A DNA stretch of 64,000 nt, taken from positions 1 to 64,000 of the forward strand of contig CAWIZY010000015.1 in the NCBI GenBank assembly GCA_963840725.1, written 5' to 3'. The first letter of the stretch is position 1. Each line of letters opens with the position of its first letter. This stretch comes from CAVWDU01 sp963840725. GTDB lineage: Bacteria; Pseudomonadota; Gammaproteobacteria; Pseudomonadales; Halieaceae. The translations under genes and the position numbers were made by a program. This document shows, piece after piece, positions 38,985-50,402 of the stretch. Below the pieces are notes generated by a model. It ran no database searches. It was not told the origin of the DNA and worked only from the letters and a program-made list of their open reading frames with translations.

Positions 38985-40147
38985 ATGCATGAATCAATTG
39001 AATTGCAGATGAGCCTGCTGCTGGCCGTTGCCCTGGCCGGCCACCTGATATCAAGCCTGGTACGCCAACCCGCTGTGGTTGGACAGATTCTGGCCGGTTT
39101 AATCGTTGGCCCGAGTGTCTTTGGCTGGATCACCTACACCACTTTTGTCGCCAATATCGCCCACCTGGGCGCCATTGTTCTTCTGTTCGTTGTGGGCCTG
39201 GAATTCCGTGCCCGGGAGCTGGCGGCGGTTCGCCCCTTTCTCATTGCGGTGGCGGGTGTCGTCGTGCCCTGGCTCGCGGGATTATCTGCTGGCCCGCTGG
39301 TTCGACTTCGAGACCAGCAGCGCTATGCTGATCGGTGTCGCCCTGAGTGCCACCAGCATTGCGATTACTGCCGATACACTGCGCGAACTGGGCCGGCTAC
39401 AGTCGCCAGAAGCCAGGCTGATTATCGGCGCAGCGGTGATTGACGACGTGCTGGCCTTGCTCGCCCTGTCATTGGTAGACCAGGCTCGGCAGCGGTGTTC
39501 TCGAACCCACTATGATTATCCTGTTGGCGGTTAAAGCCGTTGCTTTCATCGCTGTCGGTGCGTGGCTTGGCCAGCGATTGCTCAGGCAATTATGCGAGAA
39601 AATAGATGCTTCGCCGCTGTCAGCCCGGTCACCGGAGTTCGTATTCGTGCTCGGACTGCTGACGGCGTTTGTCTATGCGCTGGTTGCAGAACACCTGGGA
39701 CTCTCGGCGATTGTCGGCGCGTTCGTGGCGGGCGTGGTATTCGAGGGCATTCGCGTCAACAAAAGCCGGTCGGTACATATTGGCGCCGAGTATGTTCGTG
39801 CTGCCTTTGGGGCGGTATTCTTTGTTTCCCTTGGCGTACTGGCAGATCTGCGCACACTGAACACCGACACACTGATTTTTGCAGCTGCGCTTACACTTGT
39901 CGCCTTTTTTTCCAAATTCATCGGCTGCGGATTGACCGCCCGCATGACCGGTGTCAGATCAAAAGACAGTATGATCATCGGCATCGGCATGGCGCCACGT
40001 GGTGAAGTCGCAATGGTTATCGCCCTGCTGGCCCTGAATCAGGGCATGATTCAGCAACCCACCTACGTCGCTCTGGTACTGATGAGCCTGTTCACCACCC
40101 TGCTGGTCCCGTTACTGCTACGTAACTGGCTATATCGCAGTCAATAA
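38985..40147 (+). CDS. CPA2-family cation:proton antiporter (frame-broken)
   Basis: About 387 residues, 12 or more helices. ATG at 38985. Blocks: LVRQPAVVGQILAGLIVGPS, LGAIVLLFVVGLEF, SSAMLIGVALSATSIAITA, IIGAAVIDDVLALLALSLVD (paired Asp of the transport site), AEHLGLSAIVGAFVAGVVFE and SMIIGIGMAPRGEVAMVIAL. No TrkA-N or Rck domain follows, so it is the short form. Breaks near 39285 and 39490. Exchanges Na+ or K+ for H+ in the inner membrane. Confidence 0.88.
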
Positions 40148-40534
40148 AGAAGTCAGGATTCATGCGGACCGAGCATTCACTTTGGCTCGGGGAGGCAAAA
40201 CGACAAATGGCTTTTTTGGATAGCGCAAAATTGATGGCTGGCGATTAACAGCGCGTATTGATTACGCCCTGATGATTTCTTTCGGTGTAACAATGAGCAA
40301 CATGCGCTTCGATAAAAAAGCCGCCCCAAAAACCGCCTTAAAACAGAAGGGTCTGTAAAAAGCCTACACCCGAAATTCACCGCCAGCCGTCTACATCCGT
40401 AGACTTTTATCATATGCTCATTTTAATAGGAGAAACCCCCGTTCCTGCTGGTAAACCCGTGCCTGTAGCGGAGGATTTCTCACGGCTTCGTTGGCAAATA
40501 GCCGCAGAATAATTCAATACCGATGAACAAAAAC
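40148..40534. other. intergenic end of block A, no firm gene
   Basis: About 390 bases. Two tiny plus frames (40291-40356, MSNMRFDKKAAPKTALKQ; 40414-40512, MLILIGETPVPAGKP) have no known family. The composition is still that of block A up to about 40,530. Confidence 0.4.
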
Positions 40535-40556
40535 AGACCGCCTCGGAGTCCGCGCG
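40512..40556. other. junction between block A and block B
   Basis: GC content rises abruptly to the very high level of 40,560-49,510, and the first block B protein begins mid-domain (SDPYRELFERSADAILIIDG) without a start codon or ribosome site. No repeat, integrase or target duplication is visible, so I read this as an artificial join. Confidence 0.7.
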
Positions 40557-42073
<1,517 letters not shown>

Positions 42074-42093
42074 ACGGACTGGAGGTGACGTGA

Positions 42094-42486
42094 ATGGAGT
42101 TCGTGCTCAAGCTTCACGGGGGGTTCCGCTGGCTGATCGTGCTGGTCGCCGCGGTTGCCATCGTCCGCTACGGTCTGGGCTGGCTGCGCAAGTCCGAGTT
42201 CAAGGGGATGGACCGCGGCCTGATGGCCGCCTTCAGCGGCCTGCTCGACCTGAATGCGGTGTTCGGTCTGATCCTGCTCTTCGGCCTGGGCGGCGGAATG
42301 CTGCGCCAGCGGATGGAGCACCTGGCGACGATGCTCCTCGCCCTTGTCGCGGCTCACCTCTCGGTGATCTGGAAGCGCTCCGATGACGCGCAGGCCAGGT
42401 TCCGCAACAACCTGGTCGTCATCGTCGTCGCTCTGGCGCTGATCGTGATCGGCGTGGTGCGCTTGCGGGGTGGCTGGGTCTTCTAG
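42094..42486 (+). CDS. four-helix membrane protein
   Basis: Intact, 130 residues, GGAGG before the ATG. Helices: LKLHGGFRWLIVLVAAVAIV, GLLDLNAVFGLILLFGLG, MLLALVAAHLSVIWKRS and NLVVIVVALALIVIGVVRL. The conserved His (LHGGFRW, MEHL, AAHL) recall small heme-type or CopD-like membrane proteins, but no family is certain. Four bases separate its stop from the convergent acyltransferase stop (overlapping ends). Confidence 0.65.
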   Translation: MEFVLKLHGGFRWLIVLVAAVAIVRYGLGWLRKSEFKGMDRGLMAAFSGLLDLNAVFGLILLFGLGGGMLRQRMEHLATMLLALVAAHLSVIWKRSDDAQARFRNNLVVIVVALALIVIGVVRLRGGWVF

Positions 42487-43394
42487 CTCTTCTCGACCAG
42501 GTGCCGCAACTCCTCCGGAATGTCCCAACCGTCCGGCGAGTCGTGGACCTTCCAGCGCTTGTGAGGCCAGAGCCACTGCTCCGGGAACTCTCGGATCCAG
42601 TTCTCGACGATGCGGTTGATCCGTTCGGTGTTGTGCCGCACGTTGGCCTCGGCGTCGTCGTAGGGTAACTCCAGCTCGAACTCCTCCAGCCGCCCGCCGT
42701 GGTAGCGGGACATGTCCTTGCGGTACATCACGCCGGCGAGGATCGTTGCCCCGGTCGCGAGGGCGAACCGGACCGGCGCGTCGGTCGTCGCGGCAAGCTG
42801 GTCGAAGAAGCGGCAGACGATCGCGTGGCGCGGCCTGAGGTGCTGGTCGACGACGATGGCGACGATCTTGTTCTCGGCCAGGTGCTGCCGGACGAGGTTC
42901 CTCGCCTTCCTCGTGGGGAGCAGCTTGACTCCCGTGGAAGCGCGGACCGTGACGATGAAATCCTCCGCTGCCTTCGAGCCCATCTTCTTGGCGACGACGG
43001 CCACGGGCAGCCCCTCGACGCTCAGCGCGCAGCCGGCCAGGTCGACGTTGTCGATATGCGAGGCGACGAGAATGACGCCCTTCCCCTTCGCCAACGCCGC
43101 GTGCATCAGCTCCATGTTCTGCCAGTCGATGAGGGTGTTGCTCAGTTCGGGGGTCAGGTCGGGAATGCGCAGCACCTCCATGATGTACATGCCCTGGCAC
43201 TGGAACGAGCGGCGAACCAGCCGGCGGCACTGGCCGGGGGTGAGGTCGCGGCCCACCGAGCGCCGGACGTTGGAGAGCGACGTGCTCTTGCGGACGGGGA
43301 GCAGGTAGTACCAGACCAGGCCCAGCAGGCGACCCAGGAACAGCGCGAGGCCCAGGGGAAGCAGGCGGACCAGGCGGCTGACGAAGATGATGAT
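42483..43394 (-). CDS. LpxL/HtrB-type lysophospholipid acyltransferase
   Basis: About 304 residues. N-terminal hydrophobic region (VSRLVRLLPLGLALFLG), then VGRDLTPGQCRRLVRRSF, GKGVILVASHIDNVDLAGCA (the acyltransferase HxxxxD/E region, here H-I-D-N-V-D), VVAKKMGSKAAEDFI, VVDQHLRPRHAIVCRFF and EQWLWPHKRW. Adds a secondary acyl chain to lipid A or a related lipid. No ATG; GGGGAGG (43401-43407, minus) stands before three ATC codons near 43394, so a miscalled ATG is likely. Confidence 0.8.
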   Translation of the reverse strand: MIIFVSRLVRLLPLGLALFLGRLLGLVWYYLLPVRKSTSLSNVRRSVGRDLTPGQCRRLVRRSFQCQGMYIMEVLRIPDLTPELSNTLIDWQNMELMHAALAKGKGVILVASHIDNVDLAGCALSVEGLPVAVVAKKMGSKAAEDFIVTVRASTGVKLLPTRKARNLVRQHLAENKIVAIVVDQHLRPRHAIVCRFFDQLAATTDAPVRFALATGATILAGVMYRKDMSRYHGGRLEEFELELPYDDAEANVRHNTERINRIVENWIREFPEQWLWPHKRWKVHDSPDGWDIPEELRHLVEKS

Positions 43395-43524
43395 GGCTTA
43401 CCTCCCCGGAGCAGCGGGCCACGCCTGAATTCTAGCTCAAGCGGGGCCCCGAACTAGACCGTTCCTCCGCATCCGCGTATGCTGTTTGGCATGGCGCGGC
43501 CGCCTGGGGCTCGGGAGACTCACG

Positions 43525-45805
43525 ATGTTCACTTCACCAGGCCAGGATCTTCTTCATTACCAGCTTGTCGAGAAGATCGGCGAGGGCGGGATGGGTGTGG
43601 TCTGGAAGGCGCTGCGACACCCGGCTCGGCCGTGAGGTGGCATCAAGCTCCTGGCGGCCGAACTGGAGGGCGAACCCCGAGAAGGTCACAGCGCCTGGAG
43701 CGCGAGGCCCGGGCCGTCGCCGCGCTGAACCACCCCAACATCGTCACGATCCACTCCATCGAGGAGGTCGAGGGACGCCGCTTCCTGGTCATGGAACTTG
43801 CCGCGGGCGAGACGCTGGATCGGGTCCTGCCGGAGGACGGTCTGCCGCTGTCCCGCTTCTTCGAACTGGCCGTCGCCATGGCCGACGCCGTCGAGCGCCG
43901 CGCACGAGCGCGGGGTGGCCCACCGCGACCTCAAGCCCGGGAACATCATGGTCGATGACGACGACCGGCTGAAGGTCCTCGACTTCGGACTGGCCAAGTC
44001 GCCCGAGGCGCCGATCGCCGTCCGCACCCGGAGACGATTCCACCGACTCGATCTCCACCGAGGGCCGGCTCCAGGGCACGATCTCCTACATGTCGCCGGA
44101 GCAGGTCAAGGGGCAGGCGGTCGACCATCGCTCCGATCTGTTCTCGCTCGGCGTGATCCTGTACGAGATGGCGACGGGCTGCCGTCCGTTCCTGGGCGAC
44201 TCCGCGGCCGAGCTTCTCGCCTCGATCCTGCGCGACGATCCGCGTCCCGGTGACCGAGCTGCGGCCGGAGCTGCCGCGCCAGCTGGAACGGATCATCGCG
44301 CACGCCCTGGAGAAGGACCCGGAGCGCCGGTTCCGCACGGCGCTCGACCTGCGCGACGAGCTGGAACAGCTGAGGGAAGAGCTCGAGCGCGGCGAGACCG
44401 TCCCGTCCTCCACGATCCGGTCCCTCGCCGTGCTGCCTCTCGACGACCTCTCCGGCGATCCCGAGCAGGCCTGGTTCGCCGACGGCATGACCGACGCGCT
44501 GATCAACAGCCTGGCCCGCATCGGCGCCCTGAAGGTCATCTCCCGCACCTCGGTGATGCAGTACAAGAAGGCGCAGGAAGCCGCTGCCGCAGATCGCGCG
44601 CGAGCTGGGAGTCGATGCGGTGGTCGAGGGCTCGGTGCTGCGGGCCGGCAAGCGGGTGCGGATCACCGCGCAGCTGATCGACGCCATGCGGGACCGGCTG
44701 CTGTGGGCCGAGAGCTACGAGCACGACCTGGACGACGTGCTGGCGCTGCAGAGCCGGGTCGCCCGGGCCATCGCCGGCAGGATCGAGCTCGAGCTGACCC
44801 CGCAGGAACGGGTGCAGCCTGGAGCAGACCGCCCCGGTGAATCCCGCGGTCCACGAGGCCTGCCTGAAGGGGCGTCACTTCTGGTACAAGCGCACGACGG
44901 AGAGCGTGCGCAAGGGCCTGGAGTGCTTCGAGGAGGCGGTCAGCCTCGATCCGTCGTACGCCCCGGCCCACGCCGGGATCGCCGACTCGTACATCGTCGA
45001 CGGCGGCCGCTACCTCGGGGTCTCTCCCGACGTGGCCTACGCCCGGGCGCGGGACGGCGGCGCTGCAGGCGGTGGAGCTGGACGACGAGCCTGGCCGAGG
45101 CGCACACGTCGCTGGCCGCCGTGATGACCGACTACGACTGGGACTGGGAAGGCGCGGACCGCGAGTACCGCAGGGCGATCGAGCTCAACCCGAACTACGT
45201 CACCGCGCACAGCTGGTACGCCGAGCAGCTCAGCCGGATGGGGCGGCACGACGAGGCGGTCGCCGAGGCCCGGCGGGCCCGCGAACTGGACCCGCTGTCG
45301 CTGGTCAGCAGCATGATCGTGTCCTGGATCCTCTACTTCGCCCGGCGCTACGACGAGGCGATCGAGTGGGCGCCGCAGCACCCTGGAACTCGATCCCGAC
45401 TACGCCACGGCCCACCGCATCCTCGGCTGGGCCTACGAGGAGACCGGTCGATACGACGAGGCGATCGTGGCCCACCAGCGGGCCAGCGACCTGACCGAGC
45501 GGCAGCCGAACTTCGCGGGCCAGCTCGGACGCGCCTACGCGCTGGCGGGACCGGACCCGGCGAGGCCCGGGAGGTGCTGGACGGAGCTGCTCGAACTGTC
45601 GAAGACGGGTCTACGTCTCGTCCCTGGACATCGCCATCATCCACACGGCCCTGGGCGAGACGGACCGCGCCCTCGACTGGCTCGAACGCGCCCACGAGGA
45701 GCGCGCCGACCACCTGCCCTACATCAAGGTCAACCCGCAGGCTCGACTCGCTGCGCGACGAGCCGCGCTTCCAGACGCGTGCTGAAGGCGATGCAACTGG
45801 ACTGA
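43525..45805 (+). CDS. Ser/Thr protein kinase with TolB-N-like and TPR regions (frame-broken)
   Basis: About 760 residues, ATG at 43525. Kinase: YQLVEKIGEGGMGVVWKA (P-loop), IKLLAAEL, HPNIVTIHSIEE, HRDLKPGNIMVDD (catalytic loop), VLDFGLAKS, GTISYMSPEQVKG and HRSDLFSLGVILYEMATG. Then SLAVLPLDDLSGDPEQAWFA with GMTDALINSLARIGALKVIS (the segment shared with many TPR-type regulators), then TPR repeats: AVSLDPSYAPAHAGIADSYI, AIELNPNYVTAHSWYAEQL, ELDPDYATAHRILGWAYEET. No transmembrane helix is evident. Acidobacterial genomes carry many such kinases. Breaks include 43640, 43896, 44577, 44818, 45066, 45090, 45385, 45560 and 45739. Confidence 0.88.
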
Positions 45806-45828
45806 GCGTCCACCCCACGGAGTAGCGA

Positions 45829-46224
45829 ATGTCGGGTTTGATCTGGGCCGGAGCCGTAGCGGCGATCGTGCTCCTCGTGCTTTGGAGCCGGTTCGCGCCG
45901 TCCCTCGGCAGCCTTGTCCACAGGGCGGCGAAGAGCGGCGACCTGAGCCCGGTGCTCGCCGCGCTGCTCAAGAAGAGCCCGGCGGCTCAGCCCACCGCGT
46001 TCAACCAGGCGATCCGCCTGCTGTGGGACATGGACGAACGCGCCCTGGCGATGGAGCTGGTCAAGGAGCTGGCCGAGCGCTACGGCGACGCGAAGATCGC
46101 CCAGTACTGGTTGAAGCAGGCCCTCACCATCGAGCCGGCGATCGCCGGCAAGGTGCTGACCCGGGCGTTCGTCACCGAGCACTACCAACCGGAGGTGGCC
46201 GCCCAGTGCGGCCCGGTGGGGTGA
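45829..46224 (+). CDS. membrane-anchored hypothetical protein
   Basis: Intact, 131 residues, 23 bases after the kinase stop. A single N-terminal helix (IWAGAVAAIVLLVLWSRFAP) anchors an all-helical domain (AAQPTAFNQAIRLLWDMDER, ALAMELVKELAERYGDAKIA, QYWLKQALTIEPAIAGKVL) resembling a degenerate TPR pair. Probably functions with the kinase-TPR gene, by position only. Confidence 0.6.
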   Translation: MSGLIWAGAVAAIVLLVLWSRFAPSLGSLVHRAAKSGDLSPVLAALLKKSPAAQPTAFNQAIRLLWDMDERALAMELVKELAERYGDAKIAQYWLKQALTIEPAIAGKVLTRAFVTEHYQPEVAAQCGPVG

Positions 46225-46428
46225 AGCAAGTAGCTCGGCCGCCGGTCGGCGGTCAAGGACGGGGTGGAAACGGCTATCGGTCGACCAGATCGAGCGAGGA
46301 GTCGATGTCCATCCGAGCGAGCGCCCTACCCTTCGAAACGCGACGAATCCAGTAGAGTTCTCGCATAGTTCCCGCTTCGCGGTTGATGTAGACTGATCGA
46401 GCGAAGCAACAGAGAGGAATCACCGCAA

Positions 46429-48701
46429 GTGGCGAGGGCGGCGAATGACCCGAGCTCGGGTGTATCCCGTGGGCCGAGACGTTTCTCGGGGCGTATCGCC
46501 CGTCTCCTCCCCTTCCTGGGCTGGTTCCAGGGCTACTCGCTCACCGGCCTGAGGGCCGACTTCGTTTCCGGGCCTGACCGTTGCGCTGGTCCTGATCCCG
46601 CAGTCCATGGCCTACGCCCAGCTGGCCGACCTGCCGGCGTTCTACGGACTCTACGCCGCGTTCCTTCCGCCGCTCGTGGCGGCCCTCTTCGGCTCGAGCC
46701 ACCAACTGGCGACGGGCCCGGTGGCCGTCGTCTCGTTGATGACCTCCACCGCCCTGGCGCCCCTGGCCACGGCCGGCAGCGAGGCGTTCATCGCCTACGC
46801 CATTCTCCTCTCCCTGCTGGTCGGCCTGTTCCAGTTCCTGCTCGGCGTTCTCCGGCTGGGCATGGTGGTCAACTTCCTCTCGCACCCGGTCGTCAACGGC
46901 TTCACCAACGCGGCCGCCATCATCATCGCCACCTCGCAGCTTCCCAAGCTGTTCGGCGTGGACGTGGACAAGGCCGAGCATCACTACGAGACGGTCTACC
47001 GCACGATCCGTGGCCGCGTGGCAGCACACCCACTGGCCGACCCTGGCGCTGGGCGCGCTGGCGTTCCTGATCATGATCGTGCTGCGGAAGCTCAATCCGC
47101 GGATTCCCAACGTGCTGATCGCCGTGCTGGTGACGACGTTGATCGCCTGGCTCACGGGCTTCGAGACGGAACGAGACGGTGGCGCTGGCACAGATCGAGT
47201 CGCCGCAGGTTCACGACGTCGTCGACGGACTACAACGAGACGCTGGAGGAGATCGGCCGCCACCATGGAGCAGAAGATCGCCGTGGCCGGGCAGGTCTCG
47301 CGACGGCGGCGCAGGCTCACGGCGCCCACTCCCTGGAGGCGATCGACCTGCATGCCGAGGAGAGCCGGCTGGAGGTCCGAGCCGAGCGGCTGAAGCACAA
47401 GGCCGGGTGCTCTGCGCGCGGATCTCCGCGATTTCCGCTTCGCCGGCGTGCGCGGCCCGGACGGCGCCAGCCGGTTCTTCCTGCGCGGCAGCGAGCCTGC
47501 CGCAGGGAGAGCGACTGGGGCCGCACTGGCGGATCAAGGTGGGCAACCGCGCCGTCGACCCGGACGCGCTGACCCTGATGGGCGGCGGCGCGGTGGTCGG
47601 GACGATCCCGCGCGGCCTGCCTCGCATCTCCGCCCCGCGGATCGACTTCTCGCATCGCTGGCCAATCTGCTCACCATGGCCGCGATCATCTCGCTGCTCG
47701 GGTTCATGGAGGCGATCTCCATCGCCAAGGCGATGGCCGCCCGGACGGGTCAGCGCCTGGATCCGAACCAGGAGCTGATCGGGCAGGGGCTGGCCAACAT
47801 CGTGGGCTCGTTCTCCCAGAGCTACCCCGTCTCGGGGTCGTTCTCCCGCTCGGCGGTGAACTTCCAGGCCGGCGCCGTGACCGGCCTGTCCAGCGTCTTC
47901 AGCTCCCTGGTGGTCCTCGTCACGCTGCTGTTCTTCACGCCGCTGCTGTACCACCTGCCGCAGTCGGTGCTGGCGGCGATCATCATGATGGCGGTCATCG
48001 GCCTGCTCAACGTCAGCGGGTTCGTTCACGCCTGGAAGGCGCAGAAGTACGACGGCATGATCTCCGTGATCAGCTTCGTGGCGACCCTGGGCTTCGCGCC
48101 GCACCTCGACAAGGGGATCATGCTCGGCGTGGTGCTGTCGCTGGCGCTCTACCTCTACCGCAACATGAAGCCCCAGATGGCGCTGCTGTCCAAGACCCCG
48201 CGCGGCGACTACCGCGACGCCGAGCGCTGGAAGCTGGACACCTGCCGTCACGTCGCGGTGCTGCGTTTCAACGGCTCGCTGTTCTTCGCCAACGTGAACT
48301 ACCTGGAGGACGTGGTGCTGGACACCGTGGCGTCGATGCCGGAGCTGAGGCACGTGCTCATCGTGGGCAACGGCATGAACGAGCTCGACGCCTCCGGCGA
48401 GGTGCTGCTGTCGCAGCTGGTGAGCCGGCTGCGCGAGCGGGAGCTGGACATCTCGTTCAGCGGGCTGAACGACCACGTGCTGGACGTGATGAAGCGGACG
48501 CATCTGCTACGAGAAGATCGGAGAGGATCATTTCTTCTACAGCGTGGCGCACGCGGTCCAGGAGATCCACGACGGCGTCTGTCTCGGGTCCCGGACCACG
48601 TGTGTCCGCTGCTGCACCCGAAGTTCAAGGGCTACGAGGTCGAGCCGGCGACCCGCCGCGAGCTGGAGGAGGAATGGGGGCGGATCGAGAAGGACGACTG
48701 A
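46429..48701 (+). CDS. SulP-family anion transporter with large loop insert (frame-broken)
   Basis: GTG start at 46429 after AGAGAGG. SulP core: VALVLIPQSMAYAQLADLPA, YGLYAAFLPPLVAALFGSS, ATGPVAVVSLMTS, FLSHPVVNGFTNAAAIIIA, then after the insert LGFMEAISIAKAMAAR, GLANIVGSFSQSYPVSGSFS, LPQSVLAAIIMMAVIGLLNV and a C-terminal STAS domain (VAVLRFNGSLFFANVNYLE, MNELDASGEVLLSQLV). About 750 residues, longer than usual SulP because of a roughly 140-residue segment (47165-47640) with coiled-coil character (EESRLEVRAERLKHKAGVL) and a small domain (HWRIKVGNRAVDPDALTLM). Many breaks between 46575 and 47650. Confidence 0.88.
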
Positions 48702-48772
48702 CGGCGCGGCAGCCGGCGAACGCGGGAGCGCGGCCGACGAGCCGGCGCACGATCGGCGAAGGGAGGACTCGA

Positions 48773-49515
48773 GTGGCTGTCATCACGATATTCAGCGGCT
48801 CCTTCTGCGGCGGTGACGAGGTCGCGGAGGGCGTCGCGGCGCGTCTGGGCTACGAGCGCGTCGGCGACGAGCTGCTCGACGTCGCCGCGGACCGCTTCGG
48901 CGTATCCAGGGAGCGGCTCGCCCGCACGATGGAGGGCCCGCCGCCGTTCCTGAGCAAGCTGACCCACGAACGGGAGAAGAACCTGGCCTACCTGCGTGCC
49001 GCCATGGCCGACGTGGTCAGGCGGGACAACGTGGTGTATCACGGGTTCGCCGGGCATCTCGTGCCGCGCGACATCTCCCATGTTCTGCGGGTCTGTGTCA
49101 TCGCCAACCTCGACCACCGGGTCGCCGTGGCCGACGAAGCAGGCAGGCCTTCGGAGAAGCAGGCCGTCAAGACGATTCACAAGGACGACGGCCAGCGCCT
49201 GCGCTGGACGCAGGGACCTGCACGGTCGCGATCCGTACGACGAAAGCCTGTACGACCTGGTGCTGGCCATGCAGTCCACGACCGTGGAGTCCGCGGTGCG
49301 AGAGCATCTGCGAGATCGCACAGGGCGACGAACTGCGGACCACGTCCGGAATCCCGGCAGCGCGGCGGAGGACTTCGTCCTGGCCGCGCAGGTCGAGATC
49401 GCGCTCGCGCCCATGGGGTACGACATCGACGTCACCTGCTCGCGAAGGCGACGTGACCATCGCCCTGAACCGCTACGTCTCGAGACTCGACGCGGTGAAG
49501 CGGCAGGTGGAGAGC
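48773..49515 (+). CDS. cytidylate kinase-like family protein, truncated at junction (frame-broken)
   Basis: GTG at 48773 behind GGGAGGA. VAVITIFSGSFCGGDEVAEG (P-loop region), YERVGDELLDVAADRFGVSR, VVYHGFAGHLVPRDISHVLR, EKQAVKTIHKDDGQRL, DLHGRDPYDESLYDLVLAMQ and VTIALNRYVSRLDAVKRQVE. Same Cytidylate_kin2-type family as the gene at 14544, but from a different genome block. Extra bases near 49214 and 49315 and a shift near 49440. The C-terminus is lost where block C begins. Confidence 0.75.
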
Positions 49516-49522
49516 AATATTG
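49505..49522. other. junction between block B and block C
   Basis: The GC-rich cytidylate-kinase-like frame (AVKRQVES) stops matching its family here and a DHH phosphoesterase frame (ILVLPVYTSTDYVLLG) begins mid-protein within a few bases. Composition drops at the same place. No mobile element is present. Read as an artificial join. Confidence 0.7.
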
Positions 49523-49777
49523 GTTCTGCCCGTGTACACTTCGACCGATTACGTATTGCTGGGCCGGGACGCTGGGCTGCTGATCCAGAGAATTGTGCTT
49601 CCACCCGGCACATCCGGTGGACATGGATTGATGGCCGGCGGCCAAATTCCCCTGGATGGCCAGAGAATCGAACCGCTGATAGCCAGGATCAAACGCCGTT
49701 ATCTGGTAGAGATGGAGGAGACGGGCGCGGGGGGCCCCTTGTTACAGCCTAAAGGAGGGTTACCGTGTCCAGAATAG
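49517..49777 (+). CDS. DHH-family phosphoesterase, C-terminal fragment
   Basis: 86 residues without a start codon: STDYVLLGRDAGLLIQRIVL and GTSGGHGLMAGGQIPLDGQR, the DHHA1 Gly-Gly-His motif that binds the nucleic-acid or nucleotide substrate in RecJ/NrnA-type enzymes. The N-terminal DHH domain lies beyond the junction and is missing. Chloroflexota carry such proteins. Confidence 0.7.
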   Translation: MLVLPVYTSTDYVLLGRDAGLLIQRIVLPPGTSGGHGLMAGGQIPLDGQRIEPLIARIKRRYLVEMEETGAGGPLLQPKGGLPCPE

Positions 49778-49970
49778 GTCGCACTGTGCATTCCCAATAA
49801 CGGACAGAAACGGTTGTTTTGACGCTAGTCCTGTTGCTGTTGACCCCCGCTACCGTGGCTCTTGGCAGCGTCGAGGTAGACGACAAAGTGATGTTGGCCC
49901 TCATCGGCCAAGTAGTCAACACTCAGGGCGTGGCCGTGGACGAGGCCGAGATGCAGCACCCAAGGAATTG
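49778..49970. other. between convergent genes, unresolved
   Basis: A plus frame from 49819 begins like a signal peptide (TLVLLLLTPATVALGSVEVD) but soon runs antisense through the universal stress protein gene; the minus strand has an equally long His-rich frame. Neither is convincing. The plus frame may be the 5' end of a gene truncated by an indel. Confidence 0.3.
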
Positions 49971-50402
49971 TCAGGTCACGACTACTACATCCACGTCGCC
50001 ATCATCACTGATCCCCTGCGCAAAGCTCTGGATACCTTCTGTGGTAAAGACCTGGCGAGCGGTGCCGATGCGAGGTGTGCCCAGAACCAACGTGCTCGCC
50101 GGTTTATCCCGCACATACTCCTTGACGCTCGCACTCACCGACCCAAAGAGGAGTTGAGTACTGGCGTTCATGCCGCGCTTGCGAGCTCGGGCCTGGGCCA
50201 TGCGCAACAGCGACCGTCCCAGGCGCGCCATTTCGCCTCTTAACGGCTCCTCCAGAGCTTCGTCCACCGGACCGATTGTGCTGAGATCGACCGCATACAG
50301 AAAGATGAGCTCTACTCCGCGCTCCTGCGCGATATCGATCGCCTTCTCCTGAGTGCGTCGGCACGCTTCCCCGCCCCTGGTGGCGCACAGAACTGGTCCC
50401 AT
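49971..50402 (-). CDS. universal stress protein
   Basis: Intact, 143 residues. PVLCATRGGEACRRTQEKAI, GVELIFLYAVDLSTIG, LRMAQARARKRGMNASTQLL, VKEYVRDKPASTLVLGTPRI and a shortened C-terminus ISDDGDVDVVVVT. The ATP-binding G-x2-G-x9-G is only partly kept, so nucleotide binding is doubtful. Its ATG shares one base with the stop of the antiporter (TGATG), so the pair is translationally coupled; the protein may regulate the antiporter. Confidence 0.75.
   Translation of the reverse strand: MGPVLCATRGGEACRRTQEKAIDIAQERGVELIFLYAVDLSTIGPVDEALEEPLRGEMARLGRSLLRMAQARARKRGMNASTQLLFGSVSASVKEYVRDKPASTLVLGTPRIGTARQVFTTEGIQSFAQGISDDGDVDVVVVT

Noticed and set aside
1062..40147. Interpretation of the broken genes as mass pseudogenisation
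   Set aside because: Each break is a single-base shift with family homology resuming at once, housekeeping genes such as ptsP and dbpA are affected equally, and no in-frame decay is seen. Sequence error is simpler.
40414..40512. 33-codon frame MLILIGETPVPAGKP
   Set aside because: No ribosome site of quality, no family, and it lies next to the chimeric junction.
49819..50157. Plus-strand ORF starting like a signal peptide
   Set aside because: It soon runs antisense through the intact universal stress protein gene; at most a short 5' fragment is real.
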